A stretch of DNA of 64,000 bases. Source: Micropterix aruncella (lineage: Eukaryota > Arthropoda > Insecta > Lepidoptera > Micropterigidae). Under the pieces are notes generated by a model, which was given only the letters and a program-made list of their open reading frames with translations, was not told the DNA's origin and did no database searches. The stretch's first letter is position 1, and each line of letters starts with the position of its first letter. Both the position numbers and the translations under genes were made by a program. Positions 22,771 through 35,152 of the stretch are shown piece after piece. The stretch spans positions 28,170,935 through 28,234,934 of the forward strand of contig OX155957.1 in assembly GCA_944548615.1 (NCBI GenBank), in the 5' to 3' direction.

Positions 22771-24590
22771 TAACGGGGTAGACCATCTTCGAAGAAACTA
22801 CTGGATAGGAACTGAACAGTGAGTTGAGCCGACCAGAAATAACGAGCAGGTCTAAATGACACAGCTGGCACGAGAACCATTAGCTACCAAGAAAACGGAA
22901 ATACGGTTGTCCGGGTTTTGGTTTTTGCGCGAGAACATAACGCGGGGTATATAATCTGTATTTGCGCCCCCCATGCTGTGAATAATATTCATGGAGGGAG
23001 GGGGGGCAATTCGTGAGGAAGACATTAACATTCATGGGAGGAGGGGGGGGGGGGTGAATATCTTATAACATTCATGGGACTTAGACAAAATATCGAGACT
23101 CTGTACACATGAATCCAAAGAAAGAACCATAGCGGACGCTCACAAATAGCGTATAATGAGTGAAATCTGCGATGATATTTAGATCTTAGAACTGGTCAAC
23201 GTCCGATAACATGAAAACCTGCATTTCATGTTTGTCCCATACCAGCGATCAGATTTATCCTTCGTTAGCGCATTATTAATTATATAACTGCAAAGCCTGG
23301 AGTACTAAATCAATAAATTTGAATTTGAACAGGAATTCCAACTAAATTTCAGTTTAATTGTATGCGATTCGGAATATACGACATGGGCCAAATGTTTCGG
23401 CTTTTCACGTGCGAGTTCACTCGTAATTTGAAATTCTGATTGACGTATTTGGATGACATAATTAGTGGTATACGCCAACGAAACGCAATATTATCCGCTA
23501 ACTACTCGTATGAATCATGGAGCCTTTTAAAAATGAAACATCGGTCAAAGAAAGTTTTAATGCTTACTCCAATAAGCAGATTCATAATATGGGCTAAAAT
23601 TTACAAAATAAAATGGATTGTTTTTAAATTATTATATACTCGTTTAGCTGCTTGTTTTCTTCACGGACGCGTTGTATACTATTTTTATAGTATCATAAAG
23701 TCCTGTTAATTTCAAGACATTAAGCAATGCGTGCGTATAAACAACAACTAGTCATTTACGTAATAAGTAATAAACTTTAAACAAACAAAATTTAAACAGC
23801 TGGAGGACATACAATTAAAAAAAAACATCAAGGAGATGCTGATAGGCCACCCTTTCTATAATCTGGCCGAATTTGAGGGCCATGTTTTTTCAAATATTGT
23901 GCCCATTTAAATTACTTAAAAAGAAGAGCCTTATTGTCTGATTATTTTATATGGTATTATATCTGTACTTTTAGTTTAAAATGCATAACGTAAATTTAAT
24001 TTGATTATTTAACATTTTACTGACAATTTGAATATTGCGATGAATAATTTTACTACGTATGTTTTCGAATTACTAACTACTTCAAATGTTAGGCTTCTAT
24101 TTTAATTATTTATATTTATAGTTTGACAATCTAGTAGTTAATTCTTGACTACCTATGTATGTTAAGTAAAGAGTAGTAACGAGACTTACTACCTAACCCA
24201 ATTATTTTGACACGTCCAAGAGCGGTCTTTAGCTGTCAATTGGACACGACGAAAATGTAAATGTAAACTATTTATTACAAGAAGAGAATTCCACATTTAT
24301 ACAGAACACAAAGCAATGAACTTCGCATTCTTGAAAATGAGCAATATTAACACTATCATAGCAAAGACTGTTCTCGTCATTCCCTATATATGCTAGTGAG
24401 CAATAAGTTTAGTGTCTTATCCGCAAACATCTGAACGACTAGGTTCAAAGCTGAAGCCAGTATTTTCACATACATCCGCTCCGTCCGCTTTTACTACTGA
24501 ACGGATTATCTCCGCTTGTTGTCCCGGAATGCTAGAGTCAATCCTGTGAGTTCCCTCTTGGATCTTCTATCATGAGATTCATTAGGTACA
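22771..24590. other. unassigned sequence with a G-rich patch
   Basis: At 22990-23075 ATTCATGG(A/G)AGG recurs three times around runs of 7-12 G. An 89-residue frame (23440-23709) has no known motif. The rest is AT-rich. Confidence 0.35.
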
Positions 24591-24594
24591 ATTG

Positions 24595-24895
24595 GGCGGC
24601 GTCGCCTACAACCGTCGAACCCGTCACCCCAGGCTAGTATAACGAAATGTAATATTTCAGCCGTGGGATGAGCGTAGAAGACTTAGACAATGACAATCCA
24701 CTATCTAGCTCCGCCAACTAGCTCACGAGAGTCCAACCGTTACCGCCCTACACCGGGTAGCTAACCCAGTGGGCAGTCCAAGCTCCCTTGCTACCAGTTA
24801 TGGCTACACTTCTGTGGCCTCCCGACTACCAGTTATGGCTAGATTTCTCCGGCCTCCCGACTTGTTACATTAGGGTACAGGTAAATTCATTAGGT
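24595..24895 (-). repeat. Rep-A 3' fragment, antisense
   Basis: Reverse complement of TAACGGTTGGACTCTCGTGAG, TTGGACTGCCCACTGGGTTAG and the ACTGGTAG block. The segment CTACCAGTTATGGCTA...GGCCTCCCGAC occurs twice in tandem (24799-24828, 24829-24860). Confidence 0.75.
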
Positions 24896-25730
24896 ACAGT
24901 TTCTGCGCTTATCTTCAGACAGGGTCCGTGATCTACTTCTGCACTATAAGCCTAGAAGTCCGCGTTCAGTAAAAACACCTTCCGCCAGCTTCTATATGCC
25001 TTATCAGTAGCATGTCGTTTGTCTCTCTTTTGTCTGACTTTTGTCTTCCTTATCCGTAGTATGTCTTTTGTCTTTCTCAGTCTGGTTCACTAGTGAAATC
25101 TACTTCCTCTTGGCCGAAGCTATCTCATTACCCAACTCAATAAGGCACTGTTAATCTCTTCGTGCTTCAGAATAATTAAAAGTAACCAGTCACTTACTAT
25201 TATTTTATTTATTTGTACCTTATAAGTAAAGCTTAGAAATGTGTGCACTGCATTACTATTACCGTACATTAATAAAAATGCAAAAAAAACGATGCTATGA
25301 AGTATAAAGGGTTTTCTGACAGTTGATGCTCTCGGTCACATACAGATTTTAAAAGCGCCTCCGAACATATGCGTAATATATGCTTTTTAGTGTATTTGAT
25401 ATAATTGGAGGATTTTGAGAAAACCTACCATTTTGTAAGCCTTGCTTTAGTCTATATGCTTATCAAACAAGAGTTTGCACACTAGAATTATTATCAGCAA
25501 TGAAGTGCCATTTAAACGGTAGGTGTAGTTTATGCTGCGGGTGAACGTCATTTTGTGACATCTCAGTAAGTTTAGGATTAGCCGAGTATGGTATCATCGA
25601 GATCTCGTTGAAAATCATCGAGATCTCATTCATCAGATCAAAGAGATCTCGATGAGACAGTCATTGCCATTGTTAACATATTATATTTCTGCTCTATCAA
25701 ATGCAAATATCCAGCGTCAAGGCCAGGCTA
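24896..25730. other. unassigned sequence with an inverted/direct repeat
   Basis: At 25596-25657 ATCGAGATCTC occurs twice and its complement GAGATCTCGAT once, giving a short imperfect hairpin. No gene recognised. Confidence 0.35.
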
Positions 25731-25734
25731 AAGA

Positions 25735-26035
25735 AGCACATAATCCTAGAACCATCACATAACCAGCCCTGCTCCTCCCCCTACTTCTCGCTTCCCTTTC
25801 TTTACCTCGTCTCCTTCGTTTCCTCTGCGTCTTTATTTAATTTTAATAGTTTTTCTTTGTTATTATGTTTTTTTTTCTAGTTTTTTTAACATTTTAAGTG
25901 TTATTTTACGTAGCCACCTCAATACTTGTATTAAAAAACGTAGGTTATAGGTTAGCTGATTGACATTGGCGCAAGGCAATAAGCTCGCATTTTTTATTTA
26001 AAATATAGTTTTTATTATTATTATTATACTCTATA
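25735..26035 (+). mobile_element. LINE 3' end, same family as 44640-45075
   Basis: GCCAGGCTAAAGAAGCACATAA matches the last codons (ARLNEHI) of the 44.8-kb fragment, followed by the same CT-rich UTR (CTCGTCTCCTTCGTTTCCTC, TCTGCGTCTTTATTTAATTTT) and GCGCAAGGCAATAAGCTCGC, ending with (TTA)n. Confidence 0.75.
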
Positions 26036-26062
26036 TCGACTTCAATCGAGTTTTCTCACATA

Positions 26063-26225
26063 TACAGTGGAACCTCTCATAACGAGTGACTCGCAGTAAT
26101 TTCTCATAACGAGTATTCGAACCTCTCATAACAAGTATGGGAAAAATTGTTTCGCTGAACGAGTGTTTCGGTTAACGAGTAGGAGTCTGTAACGAATAAT
26201 GCTCGTTATGAGAGGTTCCACTGTA
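26063..26225. mobile_element. TA-flanked MITE, 159 bp (pogo/Tigger-like ends)
   Basis: Ends are CAGTGGAACCTCTCATAAC and its exact reverse complement; the terminal inverted repeats (about 23 bases) extend to ACGAG. The element is 26065-26223 and is flanked on both sides by TA, the target duplication of the Tc1/mariner superfamily. CAGTG ends and the small size suggest a pogo-group non-autonomous element. A further CGAACCTCTCATAAC copy inside (26128-26143) shows internal duplication of the end. Confidence 0.9.
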
Positions 26226-26704
26226 ATAATACCCTGATTGGGGACGATTGCGTGCTATTACGTGTAAATAATACGCCACAGTGATACGCGGTAATGCTCA
26301 CTCGTTGCGATAACCCAAAAACCCGGCTGTCAGTAATGAGTTTTTGAATGGTCGGAGGCAATGACACCGAAACGATAATGCCGAGTGGACTAAATGGTCG
26401 AAACGGTGCCCGCCTCCATTGTAACACTTTTTATCGACTCACTACCACCATACTTGGTGTTCGACCGCGAAGGTATATCTCCAACGGAACGAGTCGAAAA
26501 AATAAAAACGTGCGACCTCGAGCGCTCCGACGATGTTCGAATCCATAGGTTAGGAAATAGTCGTATACCAGAGGCGTCATAGAGCTGGCGTACACATAAG
26601 CTGTACAGCGTCGAGCTGCGTTTCGAGGTGAGCTCAGTAACTCTCGTCATGATAGCGTGCGACGTCCATTTATGCTGTGCGTCCATTTATGCTATGCTCA
26701 GTAT
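26226..26704. other. unassigned sequence
   Basis: Overlapping frames on both strands (26348-26686) of moderate length have no recognised domain. Moderately GC-rich. Confidence 0.3.
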
Positions 26705-26754
26705 TTAATGATACTCGAAAAGAGCGGACACGTTTTGTTTTAATTTCTGGATTT

Positions 26755-26935
26755 TAGTCTCCGTCTCCGTCTCCGTCTCTGTCTTTGACTCCATCTCCGT
26801 CCCCGTCTCCGTAACCGGCTCCTTCTCCTTCTCCTTCTTCGTCTCCGTCTCCGTCTCGGTCTCCGTGTCCGTCTCCGTCACCAACTCCCACTCCGACTCC
26901 CAGTCTGACTCCCACTTCCACTCCCACAATCACTC
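26755..26935. repeat. (TCCGTC)n-like hexanucleotide repeat
   Basis: Imperfect CTCCGT/CTCCCA units for about 180 bases, pyrimidine-only on the plus strand apart from G. It produces Thr-Glu and Asp-Gly frames on the minus strand that are translation artefacts. Confidence 0.9.
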
Positions 26936-28745
26936 TCTTTCGTAAATGTAATAATCGTCTCATAATTTTACGTAAATGTAATAATCGTCATTTGTTCTGG
27001 TGTGTGATAAATTTGTTATCATGTGTTTTTCCGCAATGTTCAAATACTGTTCATTTACTTAAAGGAAACAAACAAACAGGTAAACAAATGCCAGTCTGCC
27101 ATCCGTCACTAATAAAATTAGTAGTTATGTAAGTTTAATAATCAAATATCATCTAAGTAAATATTCATTGCTATACTGTTAATAATTATTATTATTGAAT
27201 AAAATAAGTGTTTTGGAATTCTAAGGACTGCAATAACACAACAAAGCTTTCTTTCTCTCCTCTGAGCGCTAGTGATCCAAGGACCAAATCGATTTAGCGA
27301 ATTTCCATTCGGTGTCATATCTGTAAATAGGCGCATTTTCTTTTAAATCTGTGCCCGAATGCTCGCCGAGTTCGTCGCGCGACGCTGAATCATGGCTGTA
27401 GATATGGCGAGACCGGGTAATATTTCAATTATGTAAATAAATACGTCCACTCGTGATCGCATTAATCGTCATAAAACATTGTTTTTTATTGCCTTATGGA
27501 TTGCTCGTTTAGGTATGTCAGTTTGGTTCGATAAATCAAACTAATGTATCTGTTTAAATAAATAGGACGAGCTTCCCTCAATTAAGATATGTCTTGAGTA
27601 CCTATGGGTACTCTTATACACTCATATACTCTTATACCTAATGGTACAGAACTTATGTTTGGAAAATTATGTTAGGTATTTTATAAGGGTTACATTTATT
27701 AAAATATTTATGGCATATGAGTTGCATTGTTTCTTGTGCGATATTTAACCCTGAAGGTCGTTTGTACTATAAAATATACAATGACAGAAAAATATCAGCA
27801 GTCGCAATTGTTAATCGGAAAATGCCAGACTTTTGTGTTACACACTTGTCTGTGAGCCTCGATTACGTCGGAAAAACATGTAAAGTCAATTTTTCGACGA
27901 TAGGTAACACAACTCTGCAATGATATGGCGGTCATACCAGCGGCAGTGGATCTCGCTACATTCTCACGTCTTAACTCCATTATTCATGACGTTTCTGCAA
28001 TGTGAATATATGAGTCGTTTGCCGGTGGTCAAGAAAGAAAGGTGTATTATTCGTATTTCCAATTCGTTTGAATGCAACTGTTAGGTTATCGCGCTACAAA
28101 ACACAACTGTCGGCTAGCAGTCTTACTACTAATAAAAACGAAAAGGTTTTTACTTCTCTATGTATGAGAGAAGTTTTGTCGCGTGTTAATATGTAATGAG
28201 CTCGTATATTTCAAGCTTAATGTCCATCGATCTTACGCGAACAATATAGTCATATTTCAACAACGATACTAATCGTTGTTGAAAGTATTCCAATGTAGTC
28301 AGTCATCTTAGTTGGTCGGTTGGTTCAATAAAGGTGAATGCCTATAGAAGGACGGTTATGGAGTGGTCATTTCACGGTTTGCATGGTGGACACAAATTAT
28401 AGAACTGGTAATATATACTCGCATAAATCGTAGTGTGCTGATTACCTGGCAACATTAAGTTATCGAAATGTGTTACACACTGCTTTCATGGTTTTAAAGG
28501 TGACATGACATTGCGGTAATGAAGGGCATCCTGGCATAAGCATTATCAAGACTTCTTCACCATAGTGGCGTTACAGTAATCCATTACAATACAGTGCAGC
28601 AAGAAGACTATATTGCAGATATGTAGAGATACTGTAAAACAATACACATGTAAGTAAGCAAAACAATGTCTGCATTATTTATTAAATGACTCTCGTATAT
28701 AAAAAGTGGTCACCCCAGATTTCTTTTTAGAAACAGCTATCGCCA
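26936..28745. other. unassigned sequence; contains a perfect 13-bp hairpin
   Basis: No gene recognised. At 28255-28284 TTTCAACAACGAT, loop ACTA, then the exact reverse complement. A direct repeat of ACGTAAATGTAATAATCGTC occurs near 26940-26990. Confidence 0.4.
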
Positions 28746-28748
28746 TTC

Positions 28749-29020
28749 TACAGCGTGAGTTTTAACTAACCGACATCCTCGGAGTGGATGAATCAGTACG
28801 AGTAGTTTTGTGGAAAAATTAAAAAATAACATGAATAAAACATTTTTTTTGTAAATTTGAACAACGTAACTATCTATTGAATTAGTTTGACAAGCGTTGC
28901 GCGCATTGCGCCATCAATAGGTATGTATGTAAAATATCGCGAATACACACAATTCGCGACATTTTATCTCCTGGTAGATAACGCAGCGTCCTCAATGCTT
29001 TTTATACTGTGTTTCGGAAC
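28749..29020 (+). mobile_element. Rep-J MITE copy 1, right end missing
   Basis: Starts TA-CAGCGTGAGTTTTAAC, close to the ends of the complete copy at 35155-35541. GATGAATCAGTACGA follows in both. It contains the same kind of internal foldback: GTAAAATATCGCGAAT (28929-28944) against ATTCGCGACATTTTAT, with arms extending outward through GCGCATTGCGCCATC. The right terminal repeat is lost where the Rep-A fragment begins. Confidence 0.75.
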
Positions 29021-29027
29021 TGTCTCC

Positions 29028-29246
29028 AGATGGAGATATCCTGCCAAAACTGGTAGCCAGGAGGCGTGGTGGCCCACTGGGTTACCCTTTTAGTGCCTCG
29101 CTGTAAATAGTTGGACTCTGGCGGGTAGATTTGTATCGTCGCAAAGTCTTCTACGCTCACCCTACGGGAGAGACATCTCGTAACGATCATTATCGTTAAG
29201 ATTCCTGGGGTGACGAGTATGCCCGTTGTAGTCGACATCTCCAAAT
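29028..29246 (+). repeat. Rep-A 3' fragment with a possible short target duplication
   Basis: From GAGATATCCTGCCAAAACTGG to GTAGTCGACA. 5'-truncated. The left flank TCTCCAGATG and the right flank TCTCCAAATG differ at one base and may be a 10-base target duplication. Confidence 0.75.
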
Positions 29247-29740
29247 GTCTTTGGGAACTATTTTTTTCAATGCATATTTGCTCGTACTGATTGATCCACT
29301 TCCAGGACGCCGGTTACTTAAAACTAAATCTTCATATGGATTTCACATCATACAATCGGAGACAATCCTCTAAATCACCTAGCTGCTCGCTTCCGGGTCG
29401 GGGTAATAGGGGTAGGTGGTAACAGTAGGCAGAAGGGATCTCTTCTCCGGATGCAAATAATAACGCAGCGGAAAGGTCGATCGCACTTGGGGCGTGTTTT
29501 GTCATGCAAATGACGAAGCCCGAGGCTGCATTCGGGCCAATTTCGCCCATCGCTCGGCGCTAGAATACGCAAGAAGATCGCTCGGCGAGAGCGCAAATGC
29601 TAGGGTACTGGGGGAGGTCGATCGGCTACGTGGAGCTGGCGTGAGGTCACCGAGTTGAACTCTAAAATGGACGCGTTCACGAGCAAGCGAGAAGAGTTTA
29701 AAACCATGATTGCTACGTGTTTCCAGTGTCTGTACTTTAC
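29247..29740. other. unassigned sequence
   Basis: GC-moderate. Two overlapping minus frames (29332-29596) have no known motif. Confidence 0.3.
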
Positions 29741-30660
29741 AGACGTGTGCAGATTATTAGACTCAAAAGAATTTTTTGATATTTTGAAATTTTATTGAGG
29801 TTTAATTACTAATTACATGGTTAACTTATAATTTATTATTACTGAATTAAGCCTTTTTTTCAACTGTGTTTCATCACAAATTATTTTAGCCATCATAATC
29901 GTAAGAAATGGATCTTACCGCGTAAAATAGTGAAATTATCAATTTTTCTTGAAACTACACTTTTACTCGTCACGGAGAAAATGATTATGGTAAGATACAT
30001 TTTTATAATAATGATGCTATTTAACTAAGACTGCTTGTACTTATTTATTCATTTTACTTTTATAAGCCCCCACTCGTTTGGGAAAAATAAAAACTCATTC
30101 AGAAATATTTTCAGAAATACGGTATAGGTAGAATTTCGCTGTTTTTTTTTGTTTTATTATTTCATTGATTTTAGTAATATTGACATCAAAATATACTAAA
30201 CGCTCTCTTTTTTATGTACACAAAAATAAAATTTGCCCAAAAATAAACCACAAATATTTCAATAAAAATAAAATTCCACTGAATTTTTAAGAAAATATTC
30301 AGCGGAATGATGATTTTTGTACAAAAAAGTGGGGGCATACAAATCCAAAATTAATGAATATTTGCAGGCTGTCATATTTAATTGTCATCATGATTATGAG
30401 CAGTATCTTGCCGTAATCGTTCTCTGTGTGACGAAAAAGAGTGAATTTCGAAGAAAAAATGAGAATTTCACTATTTTACGCGGTAAGTTTCCTTTATTAT
30501 GATTTTAACGGCTAAAATAATTTCAGAAACGTAGTTAAAAAATACCATAGTTCAATAACAATAAACACTTATAAGTTATCCATGTAATTATTATATTAGT
30601 ATTTAAAGCTCAATACAATTTTAAATATCAAAAAATTCGTTTGAGAATTTGCACACGTCT
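29741..30660. repeat. long inverted repeat (~420-bp arms, short spacer)
   Basis: The left arm 29741-~30165 and the reverse complement of the right arm ~30235-30660 align throughout. Outermost: AGACGTGTGCA / TGCACACGTCT. Deeply matching interior: CTTACCGCGTAAAATAGTGA, TTATTTTAGCC and GCCCCCACT. The arms have diverged by eye estimate by about a quarter, with indels. Neither arm codes for a recognisable protein. It may be a foldback DNA transposon or a MITE with very long terminal repeats. I cannot identify a clear target duplication. Confidence 0.75.
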
Positions 30661-30664
30661 ATAT

Positions 30665-31530
30665 GTAATACTATGGAATGTTACCCGGCGATGCTCGGGT
30701 ACCCCGCTTCCTTTATCATCTCACTCTTTCACCTCTCCTCCATCCATTCCCCTAAATAGTCTTTATGTTCCGTCTTTATGCACCGTTCCTTCAGCTATCT
30801 CTATTCCAAAAATCACATCGTTTTATTGGTCCTTTTCAACTTCCGCTTTCCCATTTATAAAATTCTCATGGCGATCGGTTGAACTGTATAGGAGTGCCAT
30901 CTAGTGGCAAGTTACATCAAAGTGGGTAGAGCGAAAATATTATCCAGCCTCAAATACCTATGTATACGAATTTACAAGGCGATTCTAGCCCTTGGAGTAA
31001 ATGGGTATTTTCATGGATGCATCTGTCTCTTTTGCAGGATTTTCGGCGACATCGACTTAAAGTACTATAACTACGAAACTACTACACCAATCATAAAAAG
31101 AACAACTGCACAATGATTGCATTGAAATTTCGAATATAGAATATTGAAATATCATTTTGTAAAACAATTAGATAATTATGAATAAATATGAGAACGTCAA
31201 AGAAGTGAAAAAAACGCGGAACCAGATCTGGTCGTATCATACTCAACGGATAATTGTTTCAGAACCAGATTTGGTCGTATCATACTCAACGGGCTAGTGG
31301 CGAGTTAAACAAAGTCGATAGCGCGAAAATATTAACCAAGCTCCTATGTGTATGCCAATTTTCATGGCGATCGGTTCAATCAACGGCATAGAAGATGATG
31401 CGCTGTAGCGCCACCTAGTGGCGAATTACAACAAAGCGGATGTCATAAAAATCTTCTCCATGAAAAAATACATATTGAACTCGACAGACAGATATACCAA
31501 CATCCATTTTTTTATATATAGATATGAATG
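30665..31530 (+). repeat. composite SINE-like repeat containing Rep-K
   Basis: Begins with TGTTACCCGGCGATGCTCGGG and ends with ACAGACAGATATACCAACATC and TATATATAGAT, a start and end type common to an arthropod repeat class. It contains GTGCCATCTAGTGGC and GCGCCACCTAGTGGCG. The Rep-K segment 30989-31300 inside is identical over at least 187 bases to 37739-37925 and is the empty site for the Helitron there (junction 31175/31176). Confidence 0.65.
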
Positions 31531-32870
31531 AAGTTTCTCAATAATCCTAAATTTTGTTAACCGCACAAATACTTTCCAAAATTAAAACAAAATAACATTC
31601 ACCACTTTAAGAGTAGAAATTTTAATATTTTGTGATTCTCTGTCGTTTCCTCGTCGACTTATTTGGAATTCGATATATGGATTAATAATGTCAAACAACC
31701 GCTATAGTCATGGATATCACATAACGGATCAAACTTCGGGTCTCCTCAGAAATCGAAAGTGTCTAGCATTCGTAAGCGAGGAGGAACGTCTCGGTTGAGC
31801 CGTTGGGGAGGAAATTGTTGAATACTCCATTAGAATATCAATGACCACCATAAATAAATGAGCAAGCCGCGCGAACGACTTCAGACTTAATTATATCGAC
31901 GACAAGGTAGGCCACTTTTAAGGCATATTTTAATTAACGCTTTTGTTAATAAAATTGTGGCGTGCACCATGGTGGGTCTTCAACACGGAGTAAATGAAGA
32001 CTCTAACAATAATAATACAACAGCAACCCATGAAGGGTTATCCCATGCAAAGTTATAGAGCCGAAGTTGGTTGAACATCAGAACACCGTTGACGGTGTTC
32101 TGATGTTGACCAATATTGGCGGCTTGCTCCCGGAGCGCACAGTAATATTATTTTCTAATTCGAACGCATCCTAAAATCCATACCAAATATCTCATTATTA
32201 CCATAGATACATAGACGGCCGCTAAAACTTTCGCGCGTCATTGAACGGATATTTCTAAAAATAAAATTCCATTGTCCATTCCACTTCTAAAAGTAAAATT
32301 CCATTGTCAAACATCGCTGTTCGGTCGTCATTGTCAAACATCGGGTCGTGAACAGTTTTTTTGTGTTTGCAGTTGGATTATGAATAGAACTGTAAGTAAA
32401 TTTGATTCTAAAACACTTTATTAACCGAATTCAGTGACTTCATGTACATTTTATTCCAATTTAACCTGTTTTTTTGAGTTGAAAAATTGGGTGCGGCGCT
32501 ATGGCGTCATTACTAATTATTGAGTTTTTTTGCGGTAAATAACTCTAAAAATGCAAAATGTCTGCCTAATTCGTTGACAAAATACATATTATTTTGTTTT
32601 TTGCTAAAATATAGGAAGTTTTCGGCGTATTTGTAAATTAATGAGGTTATTTTTTCAAGATTTTTTTTCGAGAAATCATCAAAATTTTTTTTTTTTTTTT
32701 AGCTAATATCTAAATATTTTTTTATGTAAATAAGCAAAACGAAATATTACTTTTGATAGAGAATCTAATAAAGATCACGATAGCATTTACAATTTCTAAG
32801 TAGGGTTCCGTATTTTATTCCGTATATTATAAGACCAGTACAAGTTTGAAATGTCGAGTTTTTTTTTCAC
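31531..32870. other. unassigned sequence with a palindrome
   Basis: At 32074-32107 AACATCAGAACACCGT, loop TG, then its exact reverse complement; the arms extend imperfectly to GCCG...CGGC (32060-32123). TGTCAAACAACCGCTATAGTC at 31689 is a fragment of the dispersed family seen at 15231. No gene recognised. Confidence 0.45.
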
Positions 32871-32874
32871 TTTT

Positions 32875-33000
32875 CCGACTTTCTCATATTTATTCATTAT
32901 TATCTAATTGTTTTACAAAATGAGATTTCAATATTCTATATACAAAATTTCAATGCGATCATTACACAGTTATTCTTTTTATGATTGCTCGAAATCGTCG
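32875..33000 (-). repeat. Rep-K fragment, antisense
   Basis: The reverse complement reads GAATATTGAAATCTCATTTTG, ACAATTAGATAATAATGAAT, AAATATGAGAAAGTCGG. It spans the Helitron target position uninterrupted, so it is a second empty site. Confidence 0.75.
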
Positions 33001-33204
33001 AGCAATATCGTCGAGCGCGGCGATATTGCAAGAAATTCCAATAAATTGCCGCGGTCTGCCATGAAATTATGCCGCTACTCGAAGGGTTAATTGTGAAAAC
33101 TTTTATTTGGCCTTAGATTCGATAATATGTGTTAGCATTAAGTATAAAACGCTGTAAGTTTTCTGAAAAATAAAATTGAAAATAATAATAATAATAAGTA
33201 CTAG

Positions 33205-33670
33205 CAATCCGGTCGATAATAATAACCAACTTGTTTCTACGTGGAGTTTCTAATGTGGCGCGTGGAATAACTTCCGCGCTACTCCATGTTATTCCATCAT
33301 TATATACCTTGCAATTGCAGGTTTTATCCCATGCAAAGTTTGGTGCCAGTTACGTAGTTGGGGGATGCGAGGCTGTTGCACTCGCACGGTCGCCGACCTA
33401 TGTAACTAATTAGTAGCACAGTTTCGCAAGTTTCGGATGCGAGCGATCATGTTTATAAGCTAGGGGGGTTTCTCTTGTGAGACTCGGAGTTGAAATGTTA
33501 GAAACAGTTCAGGATAAAGAGGTATATTGGAAATACACTTTCTAGGCGTCTTTCGTAAGCAAATAAGGGCAAAGACATCTATTCAAACAGGATTTAGAGG
33601 TGACCTCCTGTAATATATTTTATGCTAGAACGCCACGACAAACGATGCCATAGAGTATAGAGACTCGTAT
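33205..33670 (+). repeat. Rep-P copy 1
   Basis: Collinear with 60900-61345. Hallmarks: ACCAACTTGTTTCTACG, AATAACTTCCGCGCT, TTTATCCCATGCAAAGTTTGG, GAGGCTGTTGCACTCGCACG, CTAGGGGGGTTTCTCTTGTG. It carries the small hairpin TGCGAG-GCTGTTGCA-CTCGCA. No long frame is conserved between the copies. Confidence 0.8.
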
Positions 33671-33837
33671 CAAAAACGGGTGGTTTTGTAGGGTCAACAT
33701 TGATCATTCGAAGGTTACCAATGTCATAATCGCAGCTATCGAGAAATACCTACTCCCTCGCGACGAGCAAATCCTACGAACCGCTTCTGAGATCCCTAAT
33801 AGTTCCGTACAGCTTGGGCCTGATGGCCTGTTTGTAA

Positions 33838-34345
33838 TTCCTTGTGTCGGCCCACCTTACGGCTCTTCTCCGTCCGGTAGCACCCTCGACTTAACCCGGG
33901 GCGCTGTGAATTGGCCGCTGGGCCACATGAGTTCGTAGACAGTCAGGATCAGAAGTGCGATTCCAGACGAACATCTCGGGCGGAACTGGGCGGTTTGCAT
34001 ATCGAGCTGTGCCAGCCAATCGCTTGCGCAATCCGGCAAATAACCGAGGGGGTCTGGAGACGTACGTTTCCTAAGAAGCAAGGGTGGCATTCGACCTGGC
34101 ATCACCTATCCTTAGAAACGCCTGATTCTGACACCTATCCTGATTCCGAGTAGGTAAGCTTGACGGGCAAAGGGCGCTACGGATCCGCGACAAATTCGAT
34201 CTGAATTACCGCTAACGTACAGTAGAGGCCGCGCAAGCGACCTTGAATCTGTGACCAGACTGGAGTATGGAAAAATCCGACCAAAACTGGTAGTAAGGGC
34301 CTGAGGACTGCCTGCTGCTAACCCTTCCCAGTGAAGGCGTAGTTT
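33838..34345 (+). repeat. Rep-A copy
   Basis: GCCAGCCAATCGCTTGCGCA, GGGGTCTGGAGACGTACG, GGGCAAAGGGCGCTACG, GAGGCCGCGCAAGCGACCTTG, CCAAAACTGGTAGTAAGGG. The 3' end motif is lost. Diverged. Confidence 0.75.
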
Positions 34346-35150
34346 GATTGAGGATTGTGCTTTTCAAAGCCATCGCGTTTACTCCATGGGAGTCAGAATG
34401 GCAAGTCTCCCGGGGATGGCGAGTTCGCCATTAGCAATGTACCTACACCTCTCAATGTCCTGCGAGACACAATGTATCAAGAAAAGGTCCATGTGTCAAA
34501 AAAAGGTATCAAGCCAGGCTATGGAGTCTTAAGTTCCGGTCAGCCAGAAAATCTAATTATTATTTCTCTCCGAGTAAGTCCAGGACATGCAATATGGGTT
34601 GTCTTGTCGCCTATACGCATACGCGTATGTCTTTTCCTATATAAAAAAATAAGAGTTGTACTGTCATTGAATTCCAGTATAAGTAGAGGTGAACAAACGC
34701 GTCCTCGACCCCATAAAATTCAGACATAACTCGTATTACGCGTCTAAATATGTGTGTGTTATGTTTTGGGCGTTAATTTTAACGATCCGTCGTTTCCTGC
34801 TTCTCGTATAATGTATGAGATCCATTTTACTGCCTCGTAAATTATGGAGGATTATTTATAATGCGTATTATGTCGTTTTCTGCGACTAAAGAGCAGTGTT
34901 TTATTGTTAGTGGGTCGTAGTTAAAAATGTCGTAAATGCAACAGAAGGTCAGAGAAGTGACAGTATTAATAAATACCTGCCCGGGGGATATGCTCCATTC
35001 GTTGTGAGACATAGAAAATAATGTAATAGATTATTGAGAACTGTACATAAATAATTTGTACAAAATAGAATACAGTTTACCTATAAGGTGTACAATAATT
35101 TCTATAATTAAACATACTTTAACTTAATTCGAATTGTACCTATGTATTCA
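34346..35150. other. unassigned sequence
   Basis: A 124-residue frame (34355-34729) shows no domain I recognise and no repeat partner. AT-rich towards the right. Confidence 0.3.
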
Positions 35151-35152
35151 TA

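Noticed and set aside
26705..26963. Thr-Glu and Gly-Asp repeat frames on the minus strand
   Set aside because: Product of the (TCCGTC)n-like hexanucleotide repeat; no flanking gene structure.
28255..28284. miRNA precursor
   Set aside because: Arms of 13 bases and a 4-base loop are too short for Dicer processing; the same size objection holds for 32074-32107.
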